64,000 nucleotides of DNA. It comes from Allantophomopsis cytisporea. Its lineage: Eukaryota; Ascomycota; Leotiomycetes; Phacidiales; Phacidiaceae. The position numbers and the translations under genes are program-made. This document shows, piece after piece, positions 54,678 through 64,000 of this stretch. The first letter of the stretch is position 1, and the number at the start of each line of letters is the position of its first letter. The DNA lies in NCBI GenBank assembly GCA_024752435.1, contig CP103035.1:1984001-2048000 (forward strand). The letters are read 5' to 3'. The notes below the pieces were generated by a model that worked only from the letters and a program-made list of their open reading frames with translations, ran no database searches and had not been told where the DNA came from.

Positions 54678-55160
54678 TCGTTTGTCTTATTTTTTTCCTT
54701 CTTTTTCTACGTAGATTTGGCGACCTATCCGAAAGCACCATTAGATAGATACTAACGTATAAGACCCTTATTTTCACAGTCGATTATGAGAGAATATTGC
54801 CGCCGTAGACTATCGAATCCTTTTATCTTTCGTCGATAGCCTCGTTGACATATCCACAATACCATCGACGACTCTGAATTTGTGATAACATGCGATCGGC
54901 ACGAGTCAGCAGACTTTCGAAGGCCAACAATGTTGCTTCGAGTAATTACGAATGCTCTTCGCGTACGGGAGAATCGGAAAGCGGGGCCGTCCACATAGCG
55001 AGCTAAGATGCGTTTGATTATTGTGTCGAGAAATCAACGGTTGGCAACAAGGATGATCCTATGAACATTTTCTCTAGTCTGAGCAGATAACAGACATAAA
55101 TGACAATGATTTTGCCTTACCGTAGGTGATAGGGTCCAAGTAGTTCAACGCCCTTCACGT
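54678..55160. other. Intergenic, no gene seen
   Basis: 3' flank of the channel gene and 5' flank of the ORF at 55161. Nothing recognised. Confidence 0.4.
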
Positions 55161-55826
55161 ATGATGATAAACGTCCCTTATATAAAGGTTGGGCGAGAAA
55201 CCATCACTTTTCGACTTGTACTCCTTACCTATTCTTCTTACATTCACTTCGCTGCCACCCTCTGGATTACAGATAAATCCCCATCAGAGAACATCTCACT
55301 ATCATTTTTCATTTACCACCGGGACGAAATACCTGAATTCCTCGAAGTCTTTTCAATTGTCGGAGTCATGGAGCCTACGAGATCTCTTTATGACAAGCAT
55401 AACTTCGGCATCGATTGGCACGTCTGGGTTAAGCACGACAAAAATCCCTCTCATGCGGAAATTCTGACTTCTGACTTCGGCACGAAGACTCTCTCGATCT
55501 TTTTTGCTTTGTGGCTCAACATGCTTAACAAAGAATACCCCTTCAGAATGTGGCGTTTTACCCACACATATTTGGCGACCAAGAGAGGTGATCAGCGATA
55601 CTGCTTTATTGATTTTGATGGACGTGAGATTAAGACGGATGCGAGTGAGTGGAAAGCGGGTATCGTTATATACAAAGAGAAACGATGTCCATGTTCTCAT
55701 TATATACACTCAAGATCGGGAAGACACTTCTTCACTTGGGACCTCGGGAGTGTATCGAAGACAGATGCGAAGAATCAAAGAAAAAAGGTAAGAGGAATTA
55801 TCAGTTGCAGTCAAGAATACATCTAA
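55161..55826 (+). CDS. Hypothetical protein, 221 aa, possibly more exons
   Basis: ATG at 55161 and an open frame to 55826. The first 110 residues look protein-like (HYRDEIPEFLEVFSIVG is only approximate to the frame start; HNFGIDWHVWVKHDKNPSHA is clear; then TKTLSIFFALWLNMLNKEYP). From about 55650 another frame (LGWKRLIEDPQLKEIQGI at its end, 55649-55918) looks equally plausible, so an intron or frameshift may divide it. No signal peptide or known domain. Confidence 0.4.
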   Translation: MMINVPYIKVGRETITFRLVLLTYSSYIHFAATLWITDKSPSENISLSFFIYHRDEIPEFLEVFSIVGVMEPTRSLYDKHNFGIDWHVWVKHDKNPSHAEILTSDFGTKTLSIFFALWLNMLNKEYPFRMWRFTHTYLATKRGDQRYCFIDFDGREIKTDASEWKAGIVIYKEKRCPCSHYIHSRSGRHFFTWDLGSVSKTDAKNQRKKVRGIISCSQEYI

Positions 55827-55918
55827 TGCGTTCCAACATAGCTCTACTGTCTTGGGAAGATTTAGGATGGAAAAGATTAATTGAAGATCCACAGCTGAAG
55901 GAAATTCAGGGTATCTAG

Positions 55919-57389
55919 TATCTGTCTCCGGCGAGCGATTCATATAGTTGTACCAGGTAATCACCAATACTTGAAAACGTGAGTCATACATTTGCCTCTT
56001 AGAATTAAGATAATTTTCTCAAATATCACGTATTCATGTATGAACTAGCTGCAAGATAGTACAGTAGAACTAATCATATTTGTTTGGTCACTAAATTTGG
56101 GATCTCACGTGTACTTCTGCTCTGTGGTAAGTTCGTGGGATCGTATATCGATATAGGACTTAGAAACATCTAAGTTCGATTACTTATTCAGCACAGAAGA
56201 TTTTGATGACTCGTTGTTCTTGAATATTCAGTCTTCACTAAGAGCAAGCCAAATATCTACAATAATATGGTATTACCTTGTCTTTACATAGAATCAGCAG
56301 AGCCTAGCATTTCTGATGAAAGGTTTTATCTATTTCAACCTTTCGCTGAACACAGAGACTGAACAACACTCCCAACCATGGATTTTTAACCTGTTACGGA
56401 TTTTATCAATCAAACCCCTTATTTTTGTCGGACGAAACACTTTTGAAACTCGTTCTTACAACGTGGTGTATGCTGCACGAAATCACTATTTGAAGAAGCA
56501 CTTCAGTAAGTGATTAGTCGTTATGCTCAGGCACGGCACGTGATCGTTGGACAGGTTAACGGCTGTTAATTGATCCAAAGCTAGTATAAATCAGGCTAGT
56601 ATTCTGGCCTGAGGCATTAGCGAGCCTACTGTTGCGGTTACTATGCTGTTGTCTCCAATCACTTTACATACTCACTTAGATGAGAAACAAAACGTGAAAT
56701 ACATGAATCTTCTTTCTTCTCGTTTGGAAACCCTTTTTTGTCGACTCAGTCTCTCCACATGAATTGTATGGCTCAGAAGCTTACCTGGTATCGTCTTCAG
56801 ATCGGTTAGTGGGCATTGTATACATTGTTGCTCCGTCGTGAGACAACGTGAATTATGTGAAAGAAAGTAAAGGATCAAGGTATGTTGTGAATATCTCCTA
56901 TGCCACCCACTCATCACGGAAGCGTACAACTGCCCTGTGTGAATTTGCTGAGATATATACGCGTAGGGTCGGTAGAGACAACTGTGTTTGGTGTGATGTT
57001 GACATCGAAGTTGTGTTATCACTTTCACTTGGTCGGTGATCAAGGTTTATACTCACCTTCCTCCATCATTCGTGATCACTCCGTGCACCTAGCTATCGAG
57101 TTGACGCGTACTCACGAGTTACGCACATTCAGCGGTAACACTTGGTCTTGATGACCTTGACATCGACAATTCCGCTATACTTTCAAAAACGAAACTCATT
57201 TTCTCTGAACCTTGACGCTTCTCACGTCTGAGCTTGTGCGTATTGGCACATCCAATCCTATATTATCACTGTAGGCAAGCGAAAGCCAAACAATACAATC
57301 ACCTTACGTTATCATCTGTAATCATCATCATCGGCTATACCAGCTGCACGTAATTCTCGTCGAATCAATCCCTCACGGTACACGTCGCT
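55919..57389. other. Gene-poor stretch
   Basis: About 1.5 kb, AT-rich at its left end and becoming more balanced toward 57389. Short frames at 56316-57151 are unsupported. The right end is the promoter of the large ORF pair. Confidence 0.4.
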
Positions 57390-60113
57390 ATGCCAGATGA
57401 CGGAGAGGGCATGACTGAAGCGGTCGATGATCTGCTGCAGTGGACGTCCTTATCACATCCACGTTTCCGGGCAGATGCCGATGTTACGGCCATCCAGCTG
57501 TCACAATCGCAGTCGCGTGACCTCAACATCGACAACAGTGAGCGGCCGTCTTATGATACGTTGACGTCAGCGGGCGTGCACGAGCTCAAAACATTGACGC
57601 CATATGTCGATCGATGCAGGCTCTCGGCAGGTGTTCCATTGCGCGTTATTACCATCGAGGAAGGCGACTGGGATTCCAAGGATAGTAACCACGTCCGAAT
57701 CAAAGAGAAGCTGAACGAATTGCAGGACCTGTTGTACAGTCAAGAAGGAGGGCGTACTCCCCTGAGAGAAGCGCTGGATGAAAGCGATTCGGATGCCTGG
57801 TCGGACAAGTTGAGATATAGACAGGCTATAACCCTTCGCACCACTGTCCGATCTTGGTCGGAGGGACCTCACCCTCGGGACCTCCATCGGTTCAATGCGC
57901 TCATGGGAGATATAAGTGGGCTAGTTATGATGGAGTTGACGACTTCCTCCTACGGCGACTTCTGTAGCGCACGCAAATTGGCGCATAACTGCGCACGACC
58001 CGGCTCGGGGATCGAGTCGAACAAATACCATAGCGATTACGACTTGGAGGTGCCTTACCGGGACGTGTCCGGGCAGACGATATATGGCCATCAGGTACGA
58101 CCATTGGATTGTCCTCTGTCCTTCTCCATGCACATATGTACGAGTCACAGGCCGTCCAGCTTCACTGATGATCCCGAGAACGTCGGCTTCTTGCTCTTTC
58201 CAACACTGCGTTGCTTCACTCCAGTTCGCCCTCTGCAGGTGACAGTCTTTGCGAGCGACCTCGATGCCGACTGGTATGAAGTCTCCCATAATGGGTCCTG
58301 TGAACTCGGTATCTTTGGTCGCCCTGTTGTTGAGACCATAAATACGATGACCGTGGGTGGCGAGTCCGTCATGCCCGTCAATCCCGTGAGCCTGGGCGGG
58401 AGCTCAAACTACACGGACACCTGCGTTATCGCTTCAGCTGCCGTGGCGGTCGATGGGCTGAAGGCTTTTGGGAGGGTCAGTGGTAATCCTATCGACTTGG
58501 ATTCACACATCGATCTCCTCTTCAAAGAGTGTACGCCCTCACATCGGGACCTTTACCGCTCAAGGCTCAATCAACACTCCATTGTCGTTGGGGACGCACT
58601 GGAGCAGCGGATTTCGAGGTTGAAGTCAATCGTCACTGTAGCCGCATACACGCCAAGTGGCCGGTCGCCATTGCCCTCCTCAACACATGTTGCCACCATT
58701 GATCAAAGCACCGGTAGAGAGTCATCCGGTCACGGTCAATCTCTCATGGCCTCTCAGGCCGCATCTGCGTTCGTAGGAAAGCCGATAGCAACCGAAAGAG
58801 GTGATCATCATGTAAACCCTTTGCCCAGCGCATCACGAAATATGTCCCTAAGAAAGAGGAAGGTGCCACCCACGTCTGTCACCGAGCCCACCGATCCTCA
58901 AGATTTGCGGTCGAAGAAGAAAGCATCCCAGTCTCAGAGGTCATCGTCGTTATCGAAGAGAACAGCATCCACAGCGAGAGCAGCAGTTCCTGTCGCCCCC
59001 AAGAAAGCGTCCGGAGCGGGGTCGCGGGCAAGACCCGTTTCGGTCGGAATTCGTGTGCCTCTCGATAATGCCACGTCAATACAGAAAGCGGCATCGGGAT
59101 CGCTATCGGACAAGGCTGGGGGCTCTAGTCACCCCGAGCCACCCGACGTCAGCGAACAGGTAGACGAGTTCATATGCAGTTTCAGTGAACGCTTCTCACT
59201 GTCCAACATGGAGGCATTGATGGCCACCATCCCTTCGTCGGACTCGGGTGGGCAGGTCGATCCCACCAGTCACCGATGGCCCATCCTCCGCGGACGGATT
59301 CAGGCGCTGCCATTGTTGGATGTTTTCAAGCAGCCTGGTCCAGTACGGCTCTTCGACGATCTTGTCAGCGTCAGTGACGTCTTGGACAGTCTACAGGACG
59401 CCATGGCCCATTCGGGACTGTCCTTCCTGGCCTGGCAGTCATCCTACGTCACTCTCACGCGTGAGACCATCAGCAAGCTGGATAGTCCAGATGAACATTT
59501 CTTCGCCGGCTCAAACGTGACGGACGTGGCTCCCGCCCTCCAAGCGATCCTCGACCGCATCTGTCAGAGCATCCATGATTGGCGAGACCTGCCAGACAAT
59601 GCAACCTTGAGATTCGAATTGGCCACCACCGACATCTTCGGTACAGGGGATCAACAGCAGGTCAACGAAGTCCGCGGCAAGGAGATCACATCCGGGTCGG
59701 CCATTGCGACATCGGGTCCCTCCTTTACCAAGGTCAACCTCGCAACGAAAACGTCCCGCATCAAGGGCCAGTTGGCCGAGGGTCAAGAAAGAAGGCTGAC
59801 TCTCAGTATCCTGCGCGAGACCCTGTGGGCTTTCTTCATGAAGCGTCGCCTCGACGCCTTCATCGGTCTCCTCGTGCCTCGGCCTCCTGGGTCTCGCATG
59901 AGTCAGAAGGTTCAGATCAGCAATCGCCTGGGTAGCAGCAATTCTAGCGCAGCAACTACCATTCAGCAATCGCAGTGGCGCCTCTTCTTCACTCTCGTCG
60001 ACACGATCCTCACGTGCAGTCCAACCGTTACCCATCCGTCGAGCATGTTCTACGTTACTCCCTTGTTTCAACAGGTCTTCTCCCAGAAGCGAGAGATCGC
60101 CTTTCCCCCTTAG
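57390..60113 (+). CDS. Large intronless orphan ORF, 907 aa (first part of a split protein)
   Basis: ATG at 57390, one uninterrupted frame. Base composition is visibly richer in G+C than all DNA to its left. Residues 1-430 are a folded-looking region (PYVDRCRLSAGVPLRVITIE, NVGFLLFPTLRCFTPVRPLQ, FASDLDADWYEVSHNGSCEL) with no domain known to me. Residues about 490-590 are a basic, Ser/Ala-rich linker with likely nuclear localisation signals (MSLRKRKVPPT, DLRSKKKASQSQ). Residues about 600-907 are helical (SEQVDEFICSFSERFSLSNM, LSILRETLWAFFMKRRLDAF). It stops at TAG 60111-60113 directly before a second frame that continues naturally (next two entries). No transposase, polymerase, protease or capsid motif seen. 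Nuclear orphan protein of unknown role. Confidence 0.75.
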   Translation: MPDDGEGMTEAVDDLLQWTSLSHPRFRADADVTAIQLSQSQSRDLNIDNSERPSYDTLTSAGVHELKTLTPYVDRCRLSAGVPLRVITIEEGDWDSKDSNHVRIKEKLNELQDLLYSQEGGRTPLREALDESDSDAWSDKLRYRQAITLRTTVRSWSEGPHPRDLHRFNALMGDISGLVMMELTTSSYGDFCSARKLAHNCARPGSGIESNKYHSDYDLEVPYRDVSGQTIYGHQVRPLDCPLSFSMHICTSHRPSSFTDDPENVGFLLFPTLRCFTPVRPLQVTVFASDLDADWYEVSHNGSCELGIFGRPVVETINTMTVGGESVMPVNPVSLGGSSNYTDTCVIASAAVAVDGLKAFGRVSGNPIDLDSHIDLLFKECTPSHRDLYRSRLNQHSIVVGDALEQRISRLKSIVTVAAYTPSGRSPLPSSTHVATIDQSTGRESSGHGQSLMASQAASAFVGKPIATERGDHHVNPLPSASRNMSLRKRKVPPTSVTEPTDPQDLRSKKKASQSQRSSSLSKRTASTARAAVPVAPKKASGAGSRARPVSVGIRVPLDNATSIQKAASGSLSDKAGGSSHPEPPDVSEQVDEFICSFSERFSLSNMEALMATIPSSDSGGQVDPTSHRWPILRGRIQALPLLDVFKQPGPVRLFDDLVSVSDVLDSLQDAMAHSGLSFLAWQSSYVTLTRETISKLDSPDEHFFAGSNVTDVAPALQAILDRICQSIHDWRDLPDNATLRFELATTDIFGTGDQQQVNEVRGKEITSGSAIATSGPSFTKVNLATKTSRIKGQLAEGQERRLTLSILRETLWAFFMKRRLDAFIGLLVPRPPGSRMSQKVQISNRLGSSNSSAATTIQQSQWRLFFTLVDTILTCSPTVTHPSSMFYVTPLFQQVFSQKREIAFPP

Positions 60114-60116
60114 CTT
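60099..60116 (+). other. Candidate +1 frameshift site joining the two ORFs
   Basis: Frame 0 reads GCC TTT CCC CCT TAG C. Skipping one base at the C run gives TTC CCC CTT AGC TTC GTC GAG ATG, which flows into the second ORF. A proline codon run directly before a stop is the context type in which +1 slippage is known (antizyme-like stop, CCC-N proline slip). A one-base deletion or assembly error in a homopolymer would look identical. Confidence 0.45.
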
Positions 60117-60123
60117 CGTCGAG

Positions 60124-61287
60124 ATGGTAACGGAGCGCCTCCGTGACGCCAGCATGATCGAACATTACAGGCGGATCACGCATTACGCCTCCGCCGTCTT
60201 CCGCGCCATCTCAACCTCCAATTTCGACTCTGCTCGATTTGCGCCGGCTATGTCTTCGAATACGGATGATATCCGCATCTATTTTCGTCCTAGGCATCCG
60301 GCGATGCTCTCGTGCTTGCAGCCCTTCGCACCATCTCCGGCCAGCATTGCCTCGGTCAAGACATCCGTCGACCTACGCGAGTATGAGGAGCTGTTGTATC
60401 CCACGCTGTATGCTGTGTTCCGTCTTGGTCACTTCGCTCATGAAATAATGCGGAAGAGCGCGGACGCTATCTTTCGTCTGGATGAGCACTTGGGGCCAAA
60501 ACCGTCACCAGTGCTGAAAGGTTACCTCGAGCGCGTCATCCAGGATCCTATCTTCTATCGGAGGACCCAGCCCCTGCGGGGTCAGCTTGATCACCTTCGT
60601 CCTCCGCCGGCCGAGGATGTGAAAGGTCGTCTAGACCTGTTGCTTACCACATGCATTCAGCACATGTTTCTCGATGAGGACGCGTCTGAGCAGCAGCAGC
60701 AGGATCTACGCAACGCGTCAGACATTCGTAATCATATAGAAGATCTGCTCTCGCGCCATGGCGGCGATAATCTCTCCCTTCCTCTCGACACCCACGTAAC
60801 CCGCAACGCGGCGGAATTGGCCGATGATCTCGGTAGACTCTATTCGTTCTGTTATGAGGGAGTACTAGCCGACGCTCTCCGAGACGAGGAGATAGGGACG
60901 CTGACTTACTCCCTTATCATCGACGCCCTCGGGGGTGCTCTTCCTGTGCTTCAGGGGACTAGGACTCTTTATGCCATTGTCTCCGATCTGGTCATCATGG
61001 GCATCGTCACCAGCCCATCCATCGATGAGATCGTCCCGATTTTCCTTGATAATGGGCATGCCTTTATCCCTGCAATCCGTGGACTAGAGAAGACCTTGGA
61101 CGGCGTGTGGGTACACCCCAAACCAACGGCTCCTCATCTCCAGCCCGTCTTTGTTCGTCTCTTGAGCGCCTTGTCTTCTTCTCTCCCCGATGATCATCCT
61201 TTCTCGGAGAATTACACTCAGCGGCCTCGGGAAATGAACGGTCTGGATCTCATTACGGCTTTCGCTTCTCGTGGATGGGCGACTTGA
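60124..61287 (+). CDS. Second orphan ORF, 387 aa (likely C-terminal part of the preceding protein)
   Basis: The open frame extends upstream of the ATG at 60124 to at least the C run (PLSFVEMVTERLRDASMIEH), overlapping the end of the 907-aa ORF in the +1 frame. That continuity, the matching base composition and the 10-bp spacing suggest one protein of about 1,300 residues. The sequence is helical throughout (YEELLYPTLYAVFRLGHFAH, DVKGRLDLLLTTCIQHMFLD, LPVLQGTRTLYAIVSDLVIM), ends at TGA 61285-61287, and has a short Gln run (EQQQQ). No domain recognised. If translated alone it would need internal initiation or its own transcript; no promoter is visible because the upstream ORF fills the space. 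Confidence 0.65.
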   Translation: MVTERLRDASMIEHYRRITHYASAVFRAISTSNFDSARFAPAMSSNTDDIRIYFRPRHPAMLSCLQPFAPSPASIASVKTSVDLREYEELLYPTLYAVFRLGHFAHEIMRKSADAIFRLDEHLGPKPSPVLKGYLERVIQDPIFYRRTQPLRGQLDHLRPPPAEDVKGRLDLLLTTCIQHMFLDEDASEQQQQDLRNASDIRNHIEDLLSRHGGDNLSLPLDTHVTRNAAELADDLGRLYSFCYEGVLADALRDEEIGTLTYSLIIDALGGALPVLQGTRTLYAIVSDLVIMGIVTSPSIDEIVPIFLDNGHAFIPAIRGLEKTLDGVWVHPKPTAPHLQPVFVRLLSALSSSLPDDHPFSENYTQRPREMNGLDLITAFASRGWAT

Positions 61288-62729
61288 TTTGTCGTAGATA
61301 TGTAAGCAGTCAATTTCCTTTCAGTCTTGAGATTATTGGTGGTTCAGACATCAGGACCAGACCTACCTTCCGAGTATGGATTGCCTCTAGAATAGGAAAG
61401 CTACAGTTCTTTCCTCGTAGATATTATTTGAATGTTTGTAAGTTTACATCTAAGGAATGTCTTGTTGAATCGTTCGTAATAGCGAAGGAATCATATTCTG
61501 GTGAAATTGTACAAGTCAACTCATATGCGTGGGCATGTTCCTTAGGCCATAGTCCTCTAGGCGATGTCATCCTTTCATTTTGAGTAGTTCTCCATTCGAC
61601 CTCAATTTCTTGGGTAGTCTACCCATATGGAGATATTGTCGTGGGGATGAAACACAGAGTTACTGAACCTTGACACCTTTTTAAGTTATATGAGATGCAT
61701 GGTGATCTGAAAGTGTATCGTTCGATTCGCCTTTCAAGTCGTTCTACTTTTTTTTGCCCTGGTCCGACCCAACCATATTTCTTTGCTGTCTTGTACCGTT
61801 GTTTCAACAGAAAGATTGGTTGCTATAGTGTCCACCATAACGTTGTTATGCACGAGTGTCTACGTAGAAAGAGTGATTGTAACTTTCTCTTTTTATCATT
61901 GTTGTTGTTTACCCTTCCCACGCGAGGACCGGGTAGGCATGCTGTTCTAACAGGACTGGTTTTGTCGTCTGTCCCATTTTTAATAAAAAGAATCAACAAA
62001 AATAACTTCAGAATCCATCCGTCGAATCCCCAATTGACTCAGAGTTTCAATTCTGTCAAACCCTCAAGGCGCGAACAGGCTCGCCTTGTAATTCCCTGTA
62101 CTGACTTAGCATCTCTAGAAACTGAATATAGATGAATATCAATCGATCAAAAGTAGATGCGTTTAATTTGCATCCTGTATCTGAGTTGATGAGAATAACA
62201 CATTGTATTTTTCTTGTAGGTGTCCAACACGAGTAAATGGATCGCTGTTTTACCCACAGCGGGACGGCAGAGTATATATATTGGTCTTCAACAACGTAGG
62301 GATCGGTAGGCATGAACCCCTCAAAGCCATTTTTGGTAAGGATCGTTGTTGATCAGCTGAATTGGGCTTTGGTCTTATTCTATCATCGGCTATAAATACC
62401 GTAATTCCATTGTACGTAAGATATCCTCTATAGAAGTGCGCTTCGTAGAGTAGATAAGTATTCCAACCTCTTTGAAAATGTTTAGGACAAGGAAAAAAAT
62501 CAAGTTCTGAGAAGGATTATAAACTCAACGCCTGCTGTTAGTAATAGACGGTGCAGTTATGCTTGGCATCGATCAATTCTATTTTCGGTAACTTCGTTTT
62601 TCTATATACAATGCACTATTCTCTATCTGTCTGCTCTTACACTGTTATATTATATGAAATAGCTGACAGGTCGCTATCGTGTCAATTTTTCGCTGCAAAG
62701 ACAAGTACCGTGAAATCATTCAAACGCAG
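61288..62729. other. Intergenic, no gene seen
   Basis: About 1.4 kb of AT-richer DNA between the orphan ORF pair and the convergent helicase gene. Only short, unsupported frames. Confidence 0.45.
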
Positions 62730-64000
62730 CTAATTCTCAAACTGACACCGCTCTAGCTCATAGTTGTTCAGTTTGGCTTCAAATCCGGAGAACCCCTCGA
62801 CATTTGCTGAGGATGTAGAACTCGGCGTCTGAGCCTTACTCGTAGGATTCATGCTTGTGGACGAGGTTGAGTCTCCTCTCGGCCTATCACACCATTCAAT
62901 GTATGTGGGATTCTGGGCAGAGCCACTAGCGTTGACCTCATTGGATCGGAGACTGTTGGCATCTTTTGGTGGTGCGAAGGCCGTAGTGACGGTACGTAAT
63001 CGGGACTGTTGTCGATCTAGGATCCTCTTCTTGACCGGGTCATTTTCCATCCAGAGTTTCCACGTGTAACAGGATCGAATGTCACCGTTGGCTTGCAGAC
63101 GATGGATTCTTCCGTACACCTGCTTTTCATGGGCTGTCAGGTATGCCGGTTCGAAGAGGACAAGGTTTTGAGCCCGCTGGAGATTTGTGCCCGTACCGAC
63201 GATCTGGACCGTGGAGACAAGGAAACGCGGTATGTGGCCGTTGATGCGAGAGTCGTCCCGAAAAGCTTTCGTGGCCTCAATACGATTCTGTGGCCGAACA
63301 TTAAAGTGATGAATGCCCTTCCAGGTTAACCACTATTGTGTGTTTTGGTTAGTTATGCGAAACCATCTATTGTTTTGCTTGGACCTTATGATGAAAGTTT
63401 CCCAGACAAGAAGATAAAGGGAAATTGAAACGCAAAACAGGGGAAAGAAGAACTCACTGCGCATATCATCTCGCGAACAAAGGGGAAATTTGTAATGATG
63501 ATGACCTTCGCGGGTACCTCATGAGTGACGTTCTCACTCAGTATACGGTGAACGAAGCTCTCCAACCATGATAGCTTGGGACTATCCTTTATCATCATCT
63601 GGAACATTACACCGGAGAAGGGACACGGGAGTACTTCATCGTTTTCCTCATGAGCCGCGGATGAATTTCTACGATGGGCTTCCCACTTGTTATCCTTCAT
63701 CTCCTCGTCTGTAAATCGATACCCATAGCCCTGCTCCACGGCCGCTATGGCGTTGGGAAGGACGCAAAGATGCGGAGGCTCTGGTCTCTAACGGCTGTAG
63801 AATTCGCCCGGACTTGCGCTTGCTGCTTTGACAAATTGCCCCGTTGACTCGCTAAGAGGTCGCACATCTTGCTACGAACCTCTTTATCCTTAGCTCGCTG
63901 CACGCGTTCTAGAACATCCCCTCGGTGCTCGAAGCATATATCGCGGTGCTCCCGTGGTCCAAGGGGCATAAGCGAAGCCTTGTCGAACCATAGAGTCTCG
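62730..64000 (-). CDS. SNF2-family helicase, C-terminal part, continues past the window
   Basis: Exons: 64000 (edge) to 63833; 63785-63458; 63332-62730. Introns 63832-63786 (GTCAAA...TTAGAG) and 63457-63333 (GTGAGT...CACAATAG, branch CTAAC) keep the frame. Helicase lobe 2 motifs: KVIIITNFPFVREMI (motif IV region), FLVSTVQIVGTGTNL (motif V) and QVYGRIHRLQ (motif VI, arginine finger). The last 80 residues are Ser/Thr/Asn-rich and disordered. The DEAH lobe would lie to the right of 64000. SNF2 ATPases translocate on double-stranded DNA to remodel chromatin or aid repair. The second join (GNLPEPPHLCVLPNAIA) is inferred; the first intron donor is weak. Confidence 0.75.

Noticed and set aside
58145..60155. 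Long minus-strand ORFs antisense to the 907-aa frame
   Set aside because: They arise from the GC-richer third positions of the real frame and lack protein-like composition.
57390..61287. Integrated mycovirus or retrotransposon gag-pol
   Set aside because: The two-frame layout suggested it, but no polymerase, protease, integrase or capsid-like motif is visible and no LTRs flank the block.
1..64000. tRNA or rRNA genes
   Set aside because: Scanned by eye for T-loop GGTTCGA-type motifs with flanking stems; none gave a convincing cloverleaf. A covariance-model search would be decisive.

Overview
The window reads as nuclear DNA of a filamentous ascomycete (Pezizomycotina; Leotiomycetes is my best guess from the protein families, not proven). 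Evidence: short introns (about 40-60 bp, one 125 bp) with GT...AG ends and CTRAY-type branch sites just before the acceptor; AT-rich gene-poor DNA between genes; fungal families such as F-box/beta-propeller-like proteins, a patatin/RING protein with a GTPase-like N-terminus, an Mx-like dynamin GTPase, Csc1/OSCA channel, Hmt1-like ABC half-transporter and COQ4. No rRNA, tRNA or CRISPR array was recognised.

Layout. 0-15 kb: a degraded stretch: a ferric-reductase N-terminal fragment, one intact three-exon gene of unknown role (1672-3549), a kinase-like pseudogene, a small ORF, decayed family members, an F-box gene with two single-base frameshifts, and an ABC half-transporter that has lost its ATPase domain. 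15-24 kb: a hypothetical gene, an intact C2H2/helical-repeat gene (17066-18938), the housekeeping gene coq4 converging on it, then a seven-exon patatin/RING protein with a dead P-loop. 24-32 kb: a coiled-coil ORF, a dynamin GTPase with a nonsense codon immediately before its P-loop, and several uncharacterised, partly broken genes. 32-36 kb: a 1,006-residue FHA/pseudokinase protein carrying a hexapeptide repeat of about 26 units. 36-52 kb: six lineage-type genes of unknown function, most with clean intron models, separated by long empty stretches holding copies of a short dispersed repeat. 52-56 kb: a broken Csc1/OSCA-type channel and an orphan ORF. 57-61 kb: a GC-richer intronless block of two abutting ORFs that look like one protein split by a +1 shift at a proline/stop context. 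62.7-64 kb: the C-terminal half of a SNF2-type helicase running off the window.

How it works together: the only recognisable core-metabolism gene is coq4. The rest looks like an accessory region rich in signalling or self/non-self-type architectures (patatin, dynamin, pseudokinases, FHA, F-box, RING), many of them eroded by point mutations, single-base indels and truncation. That pattern fits birth-and-death evolution in a repeat-prone region. A shared function is an inference only.
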